This document shows positions 10,507 through 19,440 of a DNA stretch of 38,096 bases, piece by piece (position 1 is the stretch's first letter; each line of letters begins with the position of its first letter). The stretch comes from Pseudobdellovibrionaceae bacterium (lineage in GTDB: Bacteria; Bdellovibrionota_B; Oligoflexia; Oligoflexales; Bog-1112). The position numbers and the translations under genes are program-made. The stretch spans positions 1-38,096 of the forward strand of contig PASJ01000073.1 in the NCBI GenBank assembly GCA_002711925.1, written 5' to 3'. The notes under the pieces were generated by a model. The model was not told the DNA's origin. It did no database searches and saw only the letters and a list, made by a program, of their open reading frames with translations.

Positions 10507-11130
10507 ATGACCTTTCTTCAAACAACAGACATTAAAAGTATACAAGAAGTGTCACATCAAGCCCACCAAATGACGCTAATTAAAAGAAAACAATTAGATC
10601 ATGGAAACACTTTTTTTCAAGATCTAATGTGCACCCCGTTAAAAATCGTTGGTAAAGTCTATAAAAATAGTACAACGAAAGATATTCACGAACTCCTTGT
10701 AAACAAGATACACACAAAACTGCAAGTTGATCCATTTTATAAAATTTGGTTAGATGATATGGCAAAAGTTTGTGAAATATTTTGTGAAACTTTAGAAAGC
10801 GAAGCAGTTAGTTTCTACTTAGGAACACAACGCAGCTGCAGACGTTACCACGTAGACAATGTACCTTTACGTCTACTTGTAACATATGCAGGATTAGGCA
10901 CAGAGTGGATACCTGATGACGCTGCTGACCGTTTAGCATTTGAGTCAGGAGCACCAAATGAAGAAATCATTAAAGATCCCTCAAAAAAGCAATTTATAAA
11001 TACCTGGGATATTGCAATTTTTCAAGGAGGACCAAAAGGTTTGTTACATCGCACACCTGACGAAGCGTTGAAAAAACCTTCTGTTTTTCTTCGTCTTGAT
11101 CACTCATCTTTTTGGGATCATTTTTCCTAA
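10507..11130 (+). CDS. DUF1826 family protein
   Basis: 207 residues. The central and C-terminal parts match the DUF1826 pattern: CRRYHVDNVPLRLLVTYAG, then GTEWIPDDAA, then WDIAIFQGGPKGLLHRTP, then a final VFLRLDHS. Conserved His and Asp residues in HVD and in LLHRTP suggest a metal site. Members in other proteobacteria often sit next to COG0523 zinc metallochaperones and are linked to zinc limitation, but no such gene and no clear Zur-type palindrome is seen here. Start ATG follows AAAGGCG. Biochemical function unknown. Confidence 0.75.
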   Translation: MTFLQTTDIKSIQEVSHQAHQMTLIKRKQLDHGNTFFQDLMCTPLKIVGKVYKNSTTKDIHELLVNKIHTKLQVDPFYKIWLDDMAKVCEIFCETLESEAVSFYLGTQRSCRRYHVDNVPLRLLVTYAGLGTEWIPDDAADRLAFESGAPNEEIIKDPSKKQFINTWDIAIFQGGPKGLLHRTPDEALKKPSVFLRLDHSSFWDHFS

Positions 11131-11193
11131 ACAATCTATTTTAAAAGAGAAAAAAAAATTATATTTTTTAAACATTTATAAATCATTTTGAGC

Positions 11194-12180
11194 TTATTTT
11201 TTTGTTACAGGCTTTATTTTTTGATGCCGTTTTAATGCTGATTTTATAATACGAGAAGTGAATTTTTTATGACCGTCGGGCTCTGCTAAAAGACAAATAT
11301 CAGCGCTTGCTGATGCTGAATTTGGATAATACAAACCACAGTTAGGGTTAACTTCAAGAAAGTAAGGTTGATCATTTTGATCTATACGAAAATCACAGCG
11401 ACCGTAACTAACCCCTTTTATACTCTTAAAAAAATCTAAACTCTGTTCTTTCAAGATTTTACTGAGTTTTTTATCTTTAACTGGAAAGGCATCAACAGAA
11501 TTAAAATCTTTCCATTTTATGGCTTCATGCTTAAAACTTTCACCCTTTGGAAAACTATATTCTATTGGCGTGTAAGCAATAGCTTTCTCACTTTCGTCTT
11601 CTCCAACAAGAACGGTACATTCTTTGCCTTCAATAAACTCTTCAATCAGAGCTGATCCATATCTGTTGCAAATTTTACGAATTTGCATTTTAAGCATTTT
11701 CTCGCTTGTTACTCGAGACCATCGACTTAATCCAATACTAGCATAACTACTGTAGTGCTTGACAATCATAGGAAAACCTAAATGATCCAGTACTTTTGAA
11801 ATTTCATTGTGACTTTGAACAAAAACGTGTGAAGGAGTTTTAATTTTATTCTTGTCACAAACGTCTTTCATTTTTTTTCTTGACGGTTCAAAAAAAGACG
11901 AGTCCGCTCCGGTAAAAGGTACTTTAAGGCTTTCAAGCGTTTGAATGACTTCGACTCCCGGGTTATCTTTTTCGTCTTGTGCTCCATCACATAAGTTAAA
12001 AAATAAATCATAACCTTCTTTTACTAAACGTTTCACATGAGAAATAGAATTTTTTTTATGTAAAACTTCGACTGACCATAAAGCATTTTTATAAAATGGC
12101 CTAGGGTCACATGGCCAATCATGATTATCGAGAGCTACTTGGTTTAAATCTTGATTAGTCAACAAACAAATTTTTAACAT
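11194..12180 (-). CDS. ATP-grasp ligase, D-Ala-D-Ala ligase-like
   Basis: 328 residues. The N-terminal part (FFNLCDGAQDEKDNPGVEV, VPFTGADSSFFEPSRKKMK) and the ATP-grasp core (GFPMIVKHYSSYASIGLS; LIEEFIEGKECTVLV) follow the D-alanine-D-alanine ligase fold. The C-terminal motif CDFRIDQNDQPYFLEVNPN supplies the Mg-binding Asp, Glu and Asn. It should activate a carboxylate with ATP and join it to an amine. The substrate is unknown, and I avoid calling it Ddl because it sits with a methyltransferase rather than in a cell-wall cluster. SD AAGGG lies 7 nt before ATG. It starts 44 bases after the BHMT-like gene on the same strand, so one operon with coordinated metabolism is likely. Confidence 0.8.
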   Translation of the reverse strand: MLKICLLTNQDLNQVALDNHDWPCDPRPFYKNALWSVEVLHKKNSISHVKRLVKEGYDLFFNLCDGAQDEKDNPGVEVIQTLESLKVPFTGADSSFFEPSRKKMKDVCDKNKIKTPSHVFVQSHNEISKVLDHLGFPMIVKHYSSYASIGLSRWSRVTSEKMLKMQIRKICNRYGSALIEEFIEGKECTVLVGEDESEKAIAYTPIEYSFPKGESFKHEAIKWKDFNSVDAFPVKDKKLSKILKEQSLDFFKSIKGVSYGRCDFRIDQNDQPYFLEVNPNCGLYYPNSASASADICLLAEPDGHKKFTSRIIKSALKRHQKIKPVTKK

Positions 12181-12224
12181 AAAAGACCCTTACCAAAATA
12201 AACGAAATCAAAAAAATCTTGCTG

Positions 12225-13289
12225 CTAATTAAGAAAAGTATCTTTAATATCTTTATTAAATGGTTTGAGGTTTTCTTTCTTACCGTATACATAGTGTTTT
12301 GATAGATCTGGCGTAAAACGACTTGCTCTTGTGGTCTTACCAAGAGTTTCTGCCATAGATCTAATGTGGTAGGGACCAGCACCACAGCAAAGTCCTAAAT
12401 ACCTTATATCAAGAGCCATACAAGCCTTTGTGAACTCACTAACTTCATAGCGATTACAGACAAAAGGTTCAAGTGCTGTAGGATATGGTCTGCCCTCTGG
12501 AATACAGGAACAGCCTTTATCTTTTAAGTTTTGAAAAATAGGCTCTACAAGACTTGTTCGATAAACAACAGGTAAAGCTGCCAAATAACAAGAAACTTCA
12601 GATCTCAAACGTTGAAGAATTGGCAGCATAGTGGCAGGACCTCTGGCACAATTTAGTCCTAAAACCAGAGCTCCGGCCTTCTGACAAAGCTCAAAGCATT
12701 TTTCATAGGAGACATTGTCACGAGTTACAACGTCGTTGTAAGGTGCTATTGTTAAAACAACGGGAATCTTTTCCTGGCTTATCACATCGCAAGCTACTTG
12801 TGCCTCGCCTGCCGTACAAAAAGTTTCTGCAACAATATAATCAACTCCCGCTTCCTTTGCCCAACGAACCTGTTCTTCAAACATAGGGCGAACGATTTTT
12901 TCGGAAGATTTAACATCGCTTGAATCCCAAATATTGGTGTTGGAGATATTTCCGGCAACAAGAGGATTTTCTTCTGGAAACTCACATGCAACTTCTTGAG
13001 CTAATCGAATTGCTTGTTTTTGAAGTTGTTCAAGTATATCTTCTTTACCAACAAGTTTTAATTTTTCTCTGTGAGCGTAATATGTAAGAGCTTCTACAAC
13101 ATCACTTCCTGCACGAACAAACTCACGGTGTAAATTTTTGACAGCTTCCGGGCTTTCTAAAACAACCTCTGGAACAAACTCACCAGCAGATAAATAGCCA
13201 CGACGCTCTAACTCAAAAATATATCCTTCGGCACATATCACAGTTCCTTGAGCTAAACGCTCTTCCAAAAAGGACTTCGAAGTATTCAC
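12225..13289 (-). CDS. Homocysteine S-methyltransferase, betaine type (BHMT-like)
   Basis: 354 residues, the usual BHMT length. It should transfer a methyl group, in the family from betaine or S-methylmethionine, to homocysteine to make methionine, using zinc. Zinc ligands are visible as Cys214 in LGLNCARGP and Cys301-Cys302 in LGLCCGAGPYHIRSMAE; the GPYHIR stretch is characteristic of BHMT. Other family signatures are VEALTYYAHREKL (about 65-77) and VDYIVAETF (149-157). The start is GTG at 13289 with SD AAAGGTGG; no better ATG lies nearby. It is first of a likely two-gene operon with the ATP-grasp gene. The methyl donor is not determined by sequence. Confidence 0.88.
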   Translation of the reverse strand: MNTSKSFLEERLAQGTVICAEGYIFELERRGYLSAGEFVPEVVLESPEAVKNLHREFVRAGSDVVEALTYYAHREKLKLVGKEDILEQLQKQAIRLAQEVACEFPEENPLVAGNISNTNIWDSSDVKSSEKIVRPMFEEQVRWAKEAGVDYIVAETFCTAGEAQVACDVISQEKIPVVLTIAPYNDVVTRDNVSYEKCFELCQKAGALVLGLNCARGPATMLPILQRLRSEVSCYLAALPVVYRTSLVEPIFQNLKDKGCSCIPEGRPYPTALEPFVCNRYEVSEFTKACMALDIRYLGLCCGAGPYHIRSMAETLGKTTRASRFTPDLSKHYVYGKKENLKPFNKDIKDTFLN

Positions 13290-13458
13290 TTTTTAAACCA
13301 CCTTTACTAGTTTTAAAACATTAACGCACACTAACCAAAGACTGAACCTGCACCAGTTGGGGGGGCAAAATTTCTTAGAATTTAACTATAAATTTACATG
13401 AAACAAAAAATGATTCAAAGATAAATTTAAAAAAATTAAACATGTAAATTATAAAAAT
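13290..13458. other. Intergenic with an isolated G7 tract
   Basis: A short region upstream of the BHMT-like gene and downstream of the acyltransferase gene, both on minus. It holds a run of seven G (13359-13365) in otherwise AT-rich DNA, inside a short plus-strand open stretch reading KTEPAPVGGAKFLRI before a stop. It could be a fragment of a former gene. No terminator hairpin seen. Confidence 0.3.
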
Positions 13459-14370
13459 TTATGGAGAAACTTCTGTTTTCGGGAAATGGTAGGCTTTGTT
13501 AAAGAATTTAAGGAGTTCATCTTTCTCTCCAAAACGGTGCCATAGCCAAATTTGAGCTTTCTTTGGGCAAGAAGGAACTTTTGACATGGGAAATCTTCTA
13601 ATATGAAGGTGAATATTCATACACCCACCCGTAAACAACTGGGTAATATTGGGTATTTTTTGGGGATAACCGATTGTAAGATCATACACAGCGTCAAGTC
13701 TTTCCTGCAAACCATTTATTGTTGAAACAAAGCCTTTCGTTTTGGGTAAAAGAACATGATTAAAAACAGGTTTATTGGTTTTGCGACAAAATTCTTGACA
13801 TTTTTTCACCTTGTCTTTTGAAATTCTTGTACCCTCGACAAAACTGATAAGCCAAATTGGTATCTTGTTTTCGGTAATATGCTGGAAGGTTTTCTTGATC
13901 TTTTTTTGATCTTTTATCCAATCTCTTTTTAAGAAAACAAAGTTCAAAAATTTCATACCCCAACCAAGAATAGGTACATACTTTAAAATGTCTTTTACAA
14001 ACCACTTAAGATCAAAAAGTCTTTTTTCTTTACTGACAAAACATAAGATTGCTGGAATATCTATCATCGACTGGTGGTTCGAAATAATCATAGCATGTTC
14101 ATTTTTTGGGATAGAATCTCCTGTAAACTCGACTTTTATTCTTTGAATTTTTCTCATGATAAAAACTACGTTTTCCCACCAGAACCATGCACAAGCAGAG
14201 TTGATCTTTCTAAAAGATTGGGACGAAAAAGGATAAATAAAAACTGATAAAAGCTGAACCACATTAAAAAAAAGAGCCAAAAAAACAAGATAAATAAAGT
14301 AACACATTCCCTTCAAAAGAGAAGATAAATTTGACATGAAATTGAAACTCTTCGATCTTTTTGTAACCAT
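13459..14370 (-). CDS. PlsC/AGPAT-type lysophospholipid acyltransferase
   Basis: 303 residues. The acyltransferase HX4D motif is NHQSMID (His99, Asp104); the second motif is FVEGTR (about 178-182). KYVPILGWGMKFLNFVFLKR and LLPKTKGF match the subgroup that includes E. coli YihG and eukaryotic AGPAT3/5 and LCLAT1. A long hydrophobic N-terminal segment (residues 22-48) anchors it in the inner membrane. Expected reaction: acyl transfer to a lysophospholipid such as 1-acylglycerol-3-phosphate. Start ATG has AGGAAAGGTG upstream. An 8-bp inverted repeat with 5-nt loop lies 89 bases upstream (14459-14479). It is probably its own transcription unit; the polA gene upstream on the same strand ends 160 bases away. 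Confidence 0.85.
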   Translation of the reverse strand: MVTKRSKSFNFMSNLSSLLKGMCYFIYLVFLALFFNVVQLLSVFIYPFSSQSFRKINSACAWFWWENVVFIMRKIQRIKVEFTGDSIPKNEHAMIISNHQSMIDIPAILCFVSKEKRLFDLKWFVKDILKYVPILGWGMKFLNFVFLKRDWIKDQKKIKKTFQHITENKIPIWLISFVEGTRISKDKVKKCQEFCRKTNKPVFNHVLLPKTKGFVSTINGLQERLDAVYDLTIGYPQKIPNITQLFTGGCMNIHLHIRRFPMSKVPSCPKKAQIWLWHRFGEKDELLKFFNKAYHFPKTEVSP

Positions 14371-14458
14371 CTATTCGTGCACCTTTCCTAGCATCGTGCA
14401 AACTATTTTAGTATCTATAAAGAGAAAACATTATAAACTTGAGAGTAAAGCTTTTTTT

Positions 14459-14479
14459 GAATTTTGTACAGCAAAATTC
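14459..14479. repeat. 8-bp inverted repeat between polA and acyltransferase genes
   Basis: GAATTTTG, a 5-nt loop, then CAAAATTC. Neither strand shows a clean T-tract after the stem, so it is a weak terminator candidate for polA, or an operator for the downstream acyltransferase gene. Confidence 0.3.
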
Positions 14480-14530
14480 GTTAAACACTTTTTTGATTTT
14501 TTTTTTATTTATTAGATCTTTACATTAAAT

Positions 14531-17170
14531 TTATATTTTATGGGCTTGAAACCAATTTTTTCCATTACTTACAGCAACTTCTAGAGGCACAGCTAATTTC
14601 GCTGCATGCTGCATGGATGATTTTACAAGTAACATAGCTTTTTCTAACTCAGATTTTGGTGACTCCAAAAGTAGTTCATCGTGAATCTGAAGTACTATTT
14701 TTGTTTCTAAAGACTTACTTTTTAGCTCTTTTGACAAGTTGATCATAGCAAGCTTTATTATATCAGCTGCTGTCCCTTGAATAGGTGAGTTGACTGCAAT
14801 ATTTTCTAATCTCCTTTGAGCTGTCACTTTTGACCCTGAGGGATCTTCTAGAGGGCGTTGCCTACCAAAAAGAGTGGTGCAATATTTTTTCTCTACTGCT
14901 TTATCTATCAATTTTTCAGTAAAAGTCTTAATTTTAGGGTAAGCTTGAAAATACCTTTCTATAAAAGTTCGTGCTTCAAATAAAGTCATGCCTGTCTCTT
15001 GGGCTAACCTTTGAGGTCCCATACCATATATAATACCAAAGTTTATGCTTTTAGCCTGAGCACGCATTTTGCTGGTGACTTTATCTAAGGGGACTTCAAA
15101 AGTATTTGCTGCTGTCAATGTATGAATATCTTCCCCTGATAAAAGAGCATTTATCAACGCTTTTTCCTTTGACATGTGAGCAAGTATCCGGATTTCTATT
15201 TGGGAATAATCAGCTGAAATTATAAACCAACCTGGCTTTTGTGCCTTAAAGCATTTTCTGATTTCTTGACCATAAAAAGATCGGCTAGGAATATTTTGAA
15301 GATTAGGTTGATCTGAACTCAATCTACCAGTGGCTGTTACGGTCTGGTTTAGGTTTGTATGAATTCTTTTGGTTTTCTTATTAACATATATTGGTAACGA
15401 AGTAACATAAGTTGACTGGATTTTGTTGATTTCTCTGTACTCCAAAAGAAGTTTAGGTAAGACTTCTTCTGATAGTTTCAGCAAAACAGATTCATCGGTA
15501 GAAAATCCTGTTTTTGTTTTTTTTAATGATTTAACTTTTAGTTTTTCATGAATCTTTAACTTATCAAATAAAATCACTTGAAGTTGCTTCGGTGAGTTTA
15601 TATTAAATTTTTCTCCTGCGTACTTATATATTTTCTTCGTTAAATCTGAAATTTTTTTATCTAGGTTTTTTTCTAAGAGAAAAATTTTTTCTTTATCAAA
15701 ATATATACCAGTTTGCTCTAGTTCGAAAAGGATAAATGTAAGCGGTAAATCTATATCCTGATAAACCTTAAAAAGACTGCGTAGCTTTAGCTCTTTAATA
15801 AGTTTTAGGTAAAGATCATCTAAACTAGAGACAGAAGAAGAAAAACTATTTTTTTCTAGCCAACTTGCCTGACATGACTCCAATGAAACACTTGCTTGAG
15901 TGGGTTTTAAAACATAATCTGCAATTTTTAAACAATGAAATTTTTCGTTTGCTTTCACATCAAACTTTTTAAGAAAATGAAGTGCTCCTTTTAAGTCGTA
16001 AGTTACTTTATTTTTATAGTTGCAAGAAAATATAAATCTAATCAATTTTTTTCTTGATGCTGATGTCAAATTAAGCCAATAAGGTGATGAGAAATTAAGC
16101 TCAAAATTTTTTTTATTGATATAAAAGTTAATTGACTCATCAATTGAAGTTAAACAATCAAAATCTTTTTTATAATTAACAACAAAAAATAAATCTTTAC
16201 ACTTCAAACACTCTATTTTTAAAACCTCCCACGTTTTCTGACTGATTATTTTCACGGTTTTCTGGGATTTTTCAACTACGGTTTTATTCACCGTTTTGTT
16301 TTCAAGGTCAGCCAGAAGGCTGTTAAAACCAAGTGATTTGTAAAGATTTATAAGATCTATATTGTTTTTATCTGGTTTCTTGTAAAGACAGTCTTCTAGC
16401 TTTATGTTTATAGGCAGGTCTGCGTTTAAAGTGACTAATTTCCTCGAAAGAAAAGCTTGTTTTTTATACCTTATAAGATTCTCTTGTTGTTTTCTTGCTG
16501 TAATTTTGTCGATGTTTTTATAAATATTTTCAAGACTTCTGAACTCTTTAATCAACTTCCCAGCATTCACAATTCCAATACCAGGAACCCCTGGAACGTT
16601 ATCAACAGCATCTCCAATAAGGGCGAAAGCGTTCGTTATTTCTTTCGGCAAACATTGGTACTTTTCTTCAACCTCTTTTTCACCAATGATTCTTACCCCC
16701 TTATCCTTTGTTGAAGAATAAACAAAAGTTTTGTTATCAATCAATTGGAAAAAGTCTTTGTCTCCAGACACAATATATATTTCAAGCTGTGCAGAAGAAA
16801 ATTTCTTGACTAAACTAGCGACAATATCATCAGCTTCAAAGCCATGCACAGCAATGTGTGGGCAAGCATAAGCTTCTAAAAGATTATAAAAATAGGGAAG
16901 TTGAACGCTTAGTTCATCGTCCATTTGTTCACGATTAGCTTTATAATCAGCGAATTCTTGTTGTCTAAAAGTAGGTTCTTTAGTGTCAAAAGCAGCGATA
17001 AGATAATCTGGGTTTTCCTCACGGCAAAGTTTATTTAAAAAATTTGCTGTGCCAAGAACTGACGAGATGGGTAGACCCTCTTTTGTGGATAACTGGGCTC
17101 GCCCAAGTGCAAAATAAAAACGAAAAGCTAGATTCATTGCATCAAGAATAAACAATCTTTTTGGTGACAT
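14531..17170 (-). CDS. polA: DNA polymerase I
   Basis: 879 residues, near the usual length. Residues 1 to about 290 are the 5' nuclease domain for primer and flap removal (LFILDAMNLAFRFYFAL, VHGFEADDIVASL, VSGDKDFFQLI, GVPGIGIVNAGKLI helix-hairpin). Residues about 300-490 occupy the place of the 3'-5' exonuclease, but the acidic DxE motif is absent (the strand reads LFFVVNYKKD), so proofreading is probably lost. The polymerase domain has motif A DYSQIEIR (Asp654), the O-helix Arg703, Lys707, Phe711 and Tyr715 (RAQAKSINFGIIYG), and motif C HDE (830-832). Role: gap filling in repair and Okazaki fragment maturation. Start ATG has only a weak GAAAG before it. Divergent from the PiT gene. Confidence 0.97.
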   Translation of the reverse strand: MSPKRLFILDAMNLAFRFYFALGRAQLSTKEGLPISSVLGTANFLNKLCREENPDYLIAAFDTKEPTFRQQEFADYKANREQMDDELSVQLPYFYNLLEAYACPHIAVHGFEADDIVASLVKKFSSAQLEIYIVSGDKDFFQLIDNKTFVYSSTKDKGVRIIGEKEVEEKYQCLPKEITNAFALIGDAVDNVPGVPGIGIVNAGKLIKEFRSLENIYKNIDKITARKQQENLIRYKKQAFLSRKLVTLNADLPINIKLEDCLYKKPDKNNIDLINLYKSLGFNSLLADLENKTVNKTVVEKSQKTVKIISQKTWEVLKIECLKCKDLFFVVNYKKDFDCLTSIDESINFYINKKNFELNFSSPYWLNLTSASRKKLIRFIFSCNYKNKVTYDLKGALHFLKKFDVKANEKFHCLKIADYVLKPTQASVSLESCQASWLEKNSFSSSVSSLDDLYLKLIKELKLRSLFKVYQDIDLPLTFILFELEQTGIYFDKEKIFLLEKNLDKKISDLTKKIYKYAGEKFNINSPKQLQVILFDKLKIHEKLKVKSLKKTKTGFSTDESVLLKLSEEVLPKLLLEYREINKIQSTYVTSLPIYVNKKTKRIHTNLNQTVTATGRLSSDQPNLQNIPSRSFYGQEIRKCFKAQKPGWFIISADYSQIEIRILAHMSKEKALINALLSGEDIHTLTAANTFEVPLDKVTSKMRAQAKSINFGIIYGMGPQRLAQETGMTLFEARTFIERYFQAYPKIKTFTEKLIDKAVEKKYCTTLFGRQRPLEDPSGSKVTAQRRLENIAVNSPIQGTAADIIKLAMINLSKELKSKSLETKIVLQIHDELLLESPKSELEKAMLLVKSSMQHAAKLAVPLEVAVSNGKNWFQAHKI

Positions 17171-17501
17171 ATCTGACTTTCAAACAAATTTCATAGATTA
17201 AAGCTTCCTCTTAATTATAAAGTGTTTGAAAAAAAAGTGAAAAAAAAATATGAACAAGCAGCAAGAGGGAAGAAACAAAAAAGAAAATCTACAGTACAAT
17301 GTTTCTTTGATAACCACTTGTATTTATTGTGACTATCTGTAAACTGAGAATTTTTGACAACTTTGCAAAGCTGTTTCTCGCATTTTTACTTTAAATAATT
17401 AGTCTATTATATACAGATAGTTAAAAATATATGCTTTGAAACTTTCGCATGAGTTTGGTAATCCATTTCTGATCATTTAGAAAGAAAGAAGGAAAACTCC
17501 T
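17171..17501. other. Divergent promoter region polA / PiT transporter
   Basis: 331 bases without a gene. A TTGACA hexamer occurs at 17354-17359 on plus but no good -10 follows at 16-18 bp. TATTAT at 17405-17410 is another -10 candidate. No Pho-box-like direct repeat was recognised, so phosphate regulation of the transporter cannot be claimed. Confidence 0.4.
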
Positions 17502-19079
17502 TTGGACATAGGCATTTCATTTATTCAAATCGCTGTCGCTCTATCACTCATTTTTATGATCCTTGCTTGTATTGAAGTAGGGAGCAACGATGCAGCAAAC
17601 CTTGTTAATGCTGTTTTTGGTGCGCGCGTTTTAAGCCGCAAACGTGCTGTTTTTATTGCTGGAATTTTTGTAGTACTTGGAGCAACATTTGCTAGTCCCG
17701 TGATGGACACTATAAGACGTGAAATATTCGACATCCATATGATGAGTGACGTGTATTTAGTATCTATTTTCCTTTCATCTTATCTTGTTAACACACTTCT
17801 ACTATACGCGTACTCTGCATATGGGATTCCGGTCAGTACAACTGCAACTTTAGTTTTTTCTATTGCGGGAGGAGCATATGGTGTGACTGGAACTTTAGAA
17901 AGTATTCAGTGGCAAAAGCTTCAAAGTATCATAACAGCTATTTTCATTTCCATATTCTTTAGTAGTTTTGCATCTTTTCTTATACAAAAGTTCTTTCGTA
18001 AGTTTATCAGTCACGGTTCCCAAGACCCGAAAAAAATTGCTGTCCACGGCCCTTGGATCAGTAGCTTAATTATCATGGGACTACTATGGTATATGCTCAT
18101 CAAGGGGATGAACCTTATAAATCCAGATGACTTTGCATCCTGGTGTCGTGAGATAGGGCTTGGAGAATTTGGCTTTATGCTCGTCTTATGGTTAGCGTTG
18201 TCTGCTTTTATTGGGTTCAGTCTGTTTATCTTAGGGGAGAAAGCTTGCAAGTATCTTTTCCATGTGACATGCCTTTTAGGTGTTGCTTGTATGTCTTTTG
18301 CTTTTGGACAAAACGATCTTGCAAACTGTGCTTCCCCTGGGGTTGCCTCTCTTCTTGTCTACTTGAAAGGTGTCGAAAGTGGTTCTTCCTTTCAAATACC
18401 GATGTGGGGACTTTTTGCTTGTGGTTTTTTAATTTTTCTTGGTATGAGGACAAAAAGGGCCCAACGAGTGACTCGTGCAGAGGTCAACACAGCATCTCAG
18501 CACTCCAAAGTAAAGCTTTACGCCCCTCGATGGTGCCTTGTGCTTGGAAAATTTATATCCCAAAATATGGCATCTCCTTCAAAAAAACAGTCTAAAAAGT
18601 TAAAATCCTTAACATCCAAAAGAAACGACAGGGGTAAAAAAATCCATTATGACACCCTTCGAGCCTCTGTTATTTTGTCTGTAAGTGCCAGTGTGATTGC
18701 TTTTGCATCAAGCCTTGGGCTCCCCATATCAACAACATATGTAAGTTTTGCTTCTGTGATTTCCACAGGTTGGGCAGATAAAGTTTTTGCTAAAGGTTCA
18801 AGCGAACTTAAGGTGGGTCGGTCAATATGGGTCATTAGCTGCTGGTTTATAGCAGCCATACTTGCTGCTTTGATAACAGCTTTAGTTGCTATGATTATAT
18901 CTAAATGGATGACTTGGGGAATCTCTTTAATTTTACTTATAAACTATGTTTTACGTAGATTTTTTAAAAATGCTTCTGATGAGCATGAAAAACTTTATCA
19001 CCAAAAAAAGAAAAAAATAAAACAATTAAAAGAAGAGGAGTTTGAAGATGATCAAGGTGAAGATATATACGACGACTAA
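17502..19079 (+). CDS. PiT family inorganic phosphate transporter
   Basis: 525 residues, an inner-membrane permease with about ten hydrophobic segments. The two inverted PiT signatures are present: VGSNDAANLVNAVFGARVL near residue 26 and FGQNDLANCASPGVASLL near 268. The family imports phosphate, often as metal-phosphate, with H+ or Na+. A basic, hydrophilic cytoplasmic loop (about 330-385) splits the two halves and the tail is highly charged (KKKKIKQLKEEEFEDD). Start is TTG 17502 with a good SD (GAAGGA, 8 nt before); the first ATG would remove the first helix. The last 32 bases overlap the glutaredoxin gene, so translational coupling is likely. Confidence 0.92.
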   Translation: MDIGISFIQIAVALSLIFMILACIEVGSNDAANLVNAVFGARVLSRKRAVFIAGIFVVLGATFASPVMDTIRREIFDIHMMSDVYLVSIFLSSYLVNTLLLYAYSAYGIPVSTTATLVFSIAGGAYGVTGTLESIQWQKLQSIITAIFISIFFSSFASFLIQKFFRKFISHGSQDPKKIAVHGPWISSLIIMGLLWYMLIKGMNLINPDDFASWCREIGLGEFGFMLVLWLALSAFIGFSLFILGEKACKYLFHVTCLLGVACMSFAFGQNDLANCASPGVASLLVYLKGVESGSSFQIPMWGLFACGFLIFLGMRTKRAQRVTRAEVNTASQHSKVKLYAPRWCLVLGKFISQNMASPSKKQSKKLKSLTSKRNDRGKKIHYDTLRASVILSVSASVIAFASSLGLPISTTYVSFASVISTGWADKVFAKGSSELKVGRSIWVISCWFIAAILAALITALVAMIISKWMTWGISLILLINYVLRRFFKNASDEHEKLYHQKKKKIKQLKEEEFEDDQGEDIYDD

Positions 19080-19326
19080 TTGTAGTTTTTGTGAAAGCGC
19101 AAAACGGTTTTTAGAACAAAAAGGAATAGGTTTTGAAGCAATTGATTGCACGAGTGATCGTTCGCAACTGATGGCTTTAATGGAAAAACATAGCTGGCGT
19201 ACAGTACCGATGATTTTTATCAATAATGAATTCATCGGTGGTTTCAGAGAGCTTGTTGCATTTGACGCAAATGGCCAACTTGAAAAATCTCTAAGAGAAG
19301 ACTCTCTAAACCAAGACCGCTTATAA
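19048..19326 (+). CDS. Glutaredoxin
   Basis: 92 residues counted from ATG 19048. A TTG six bases earlier is less likely because GAGGAG (19035-19040) is well spaced for the ATG. The active site is CSFC (Cys12, Cys15), a dithiol variant of CPYC, after the first strand (MIKVKIYTTTN). The cis-Pro loop is RTVPMIFINN and the glutathione-binding GG is in FIGGF, all as in Grx3-type glutaredoxins. It reduces disulfides and mixed glutathione disulfides in the cytoplasm. The gene begins inside the end of the PiT gene; no functional link between the two is obvious. Confidence 0.92.
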   Translation: MIKVKIYTTTNCSFCESAKRFLEQKGIGFEAIDCTSDRSQLMALMEKHSWRTVPMIFINNEFIGGFRELVAFDANGQLEKSLREDSLNQDRL

Positions 19327-19440
19327 TAACACCAACAATAATGAGCACTTAAATAAAAAGTCTTTGACTAAAATTCTTTTATGCAGTAGAGTGACCCATA
19401 ATTTTCCTACACAAATATTCAGCAAAAAAAAAGACTTATT

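Noticed and set aside
19042-19047. TTG start for glutaredoxin six bases upstream of the ATG
   Set aside because: GAGGAG is only 1 base from the TTG but 7 bases from ATG 19048, and the family begins with the first beta strand MIKVKIYTT.
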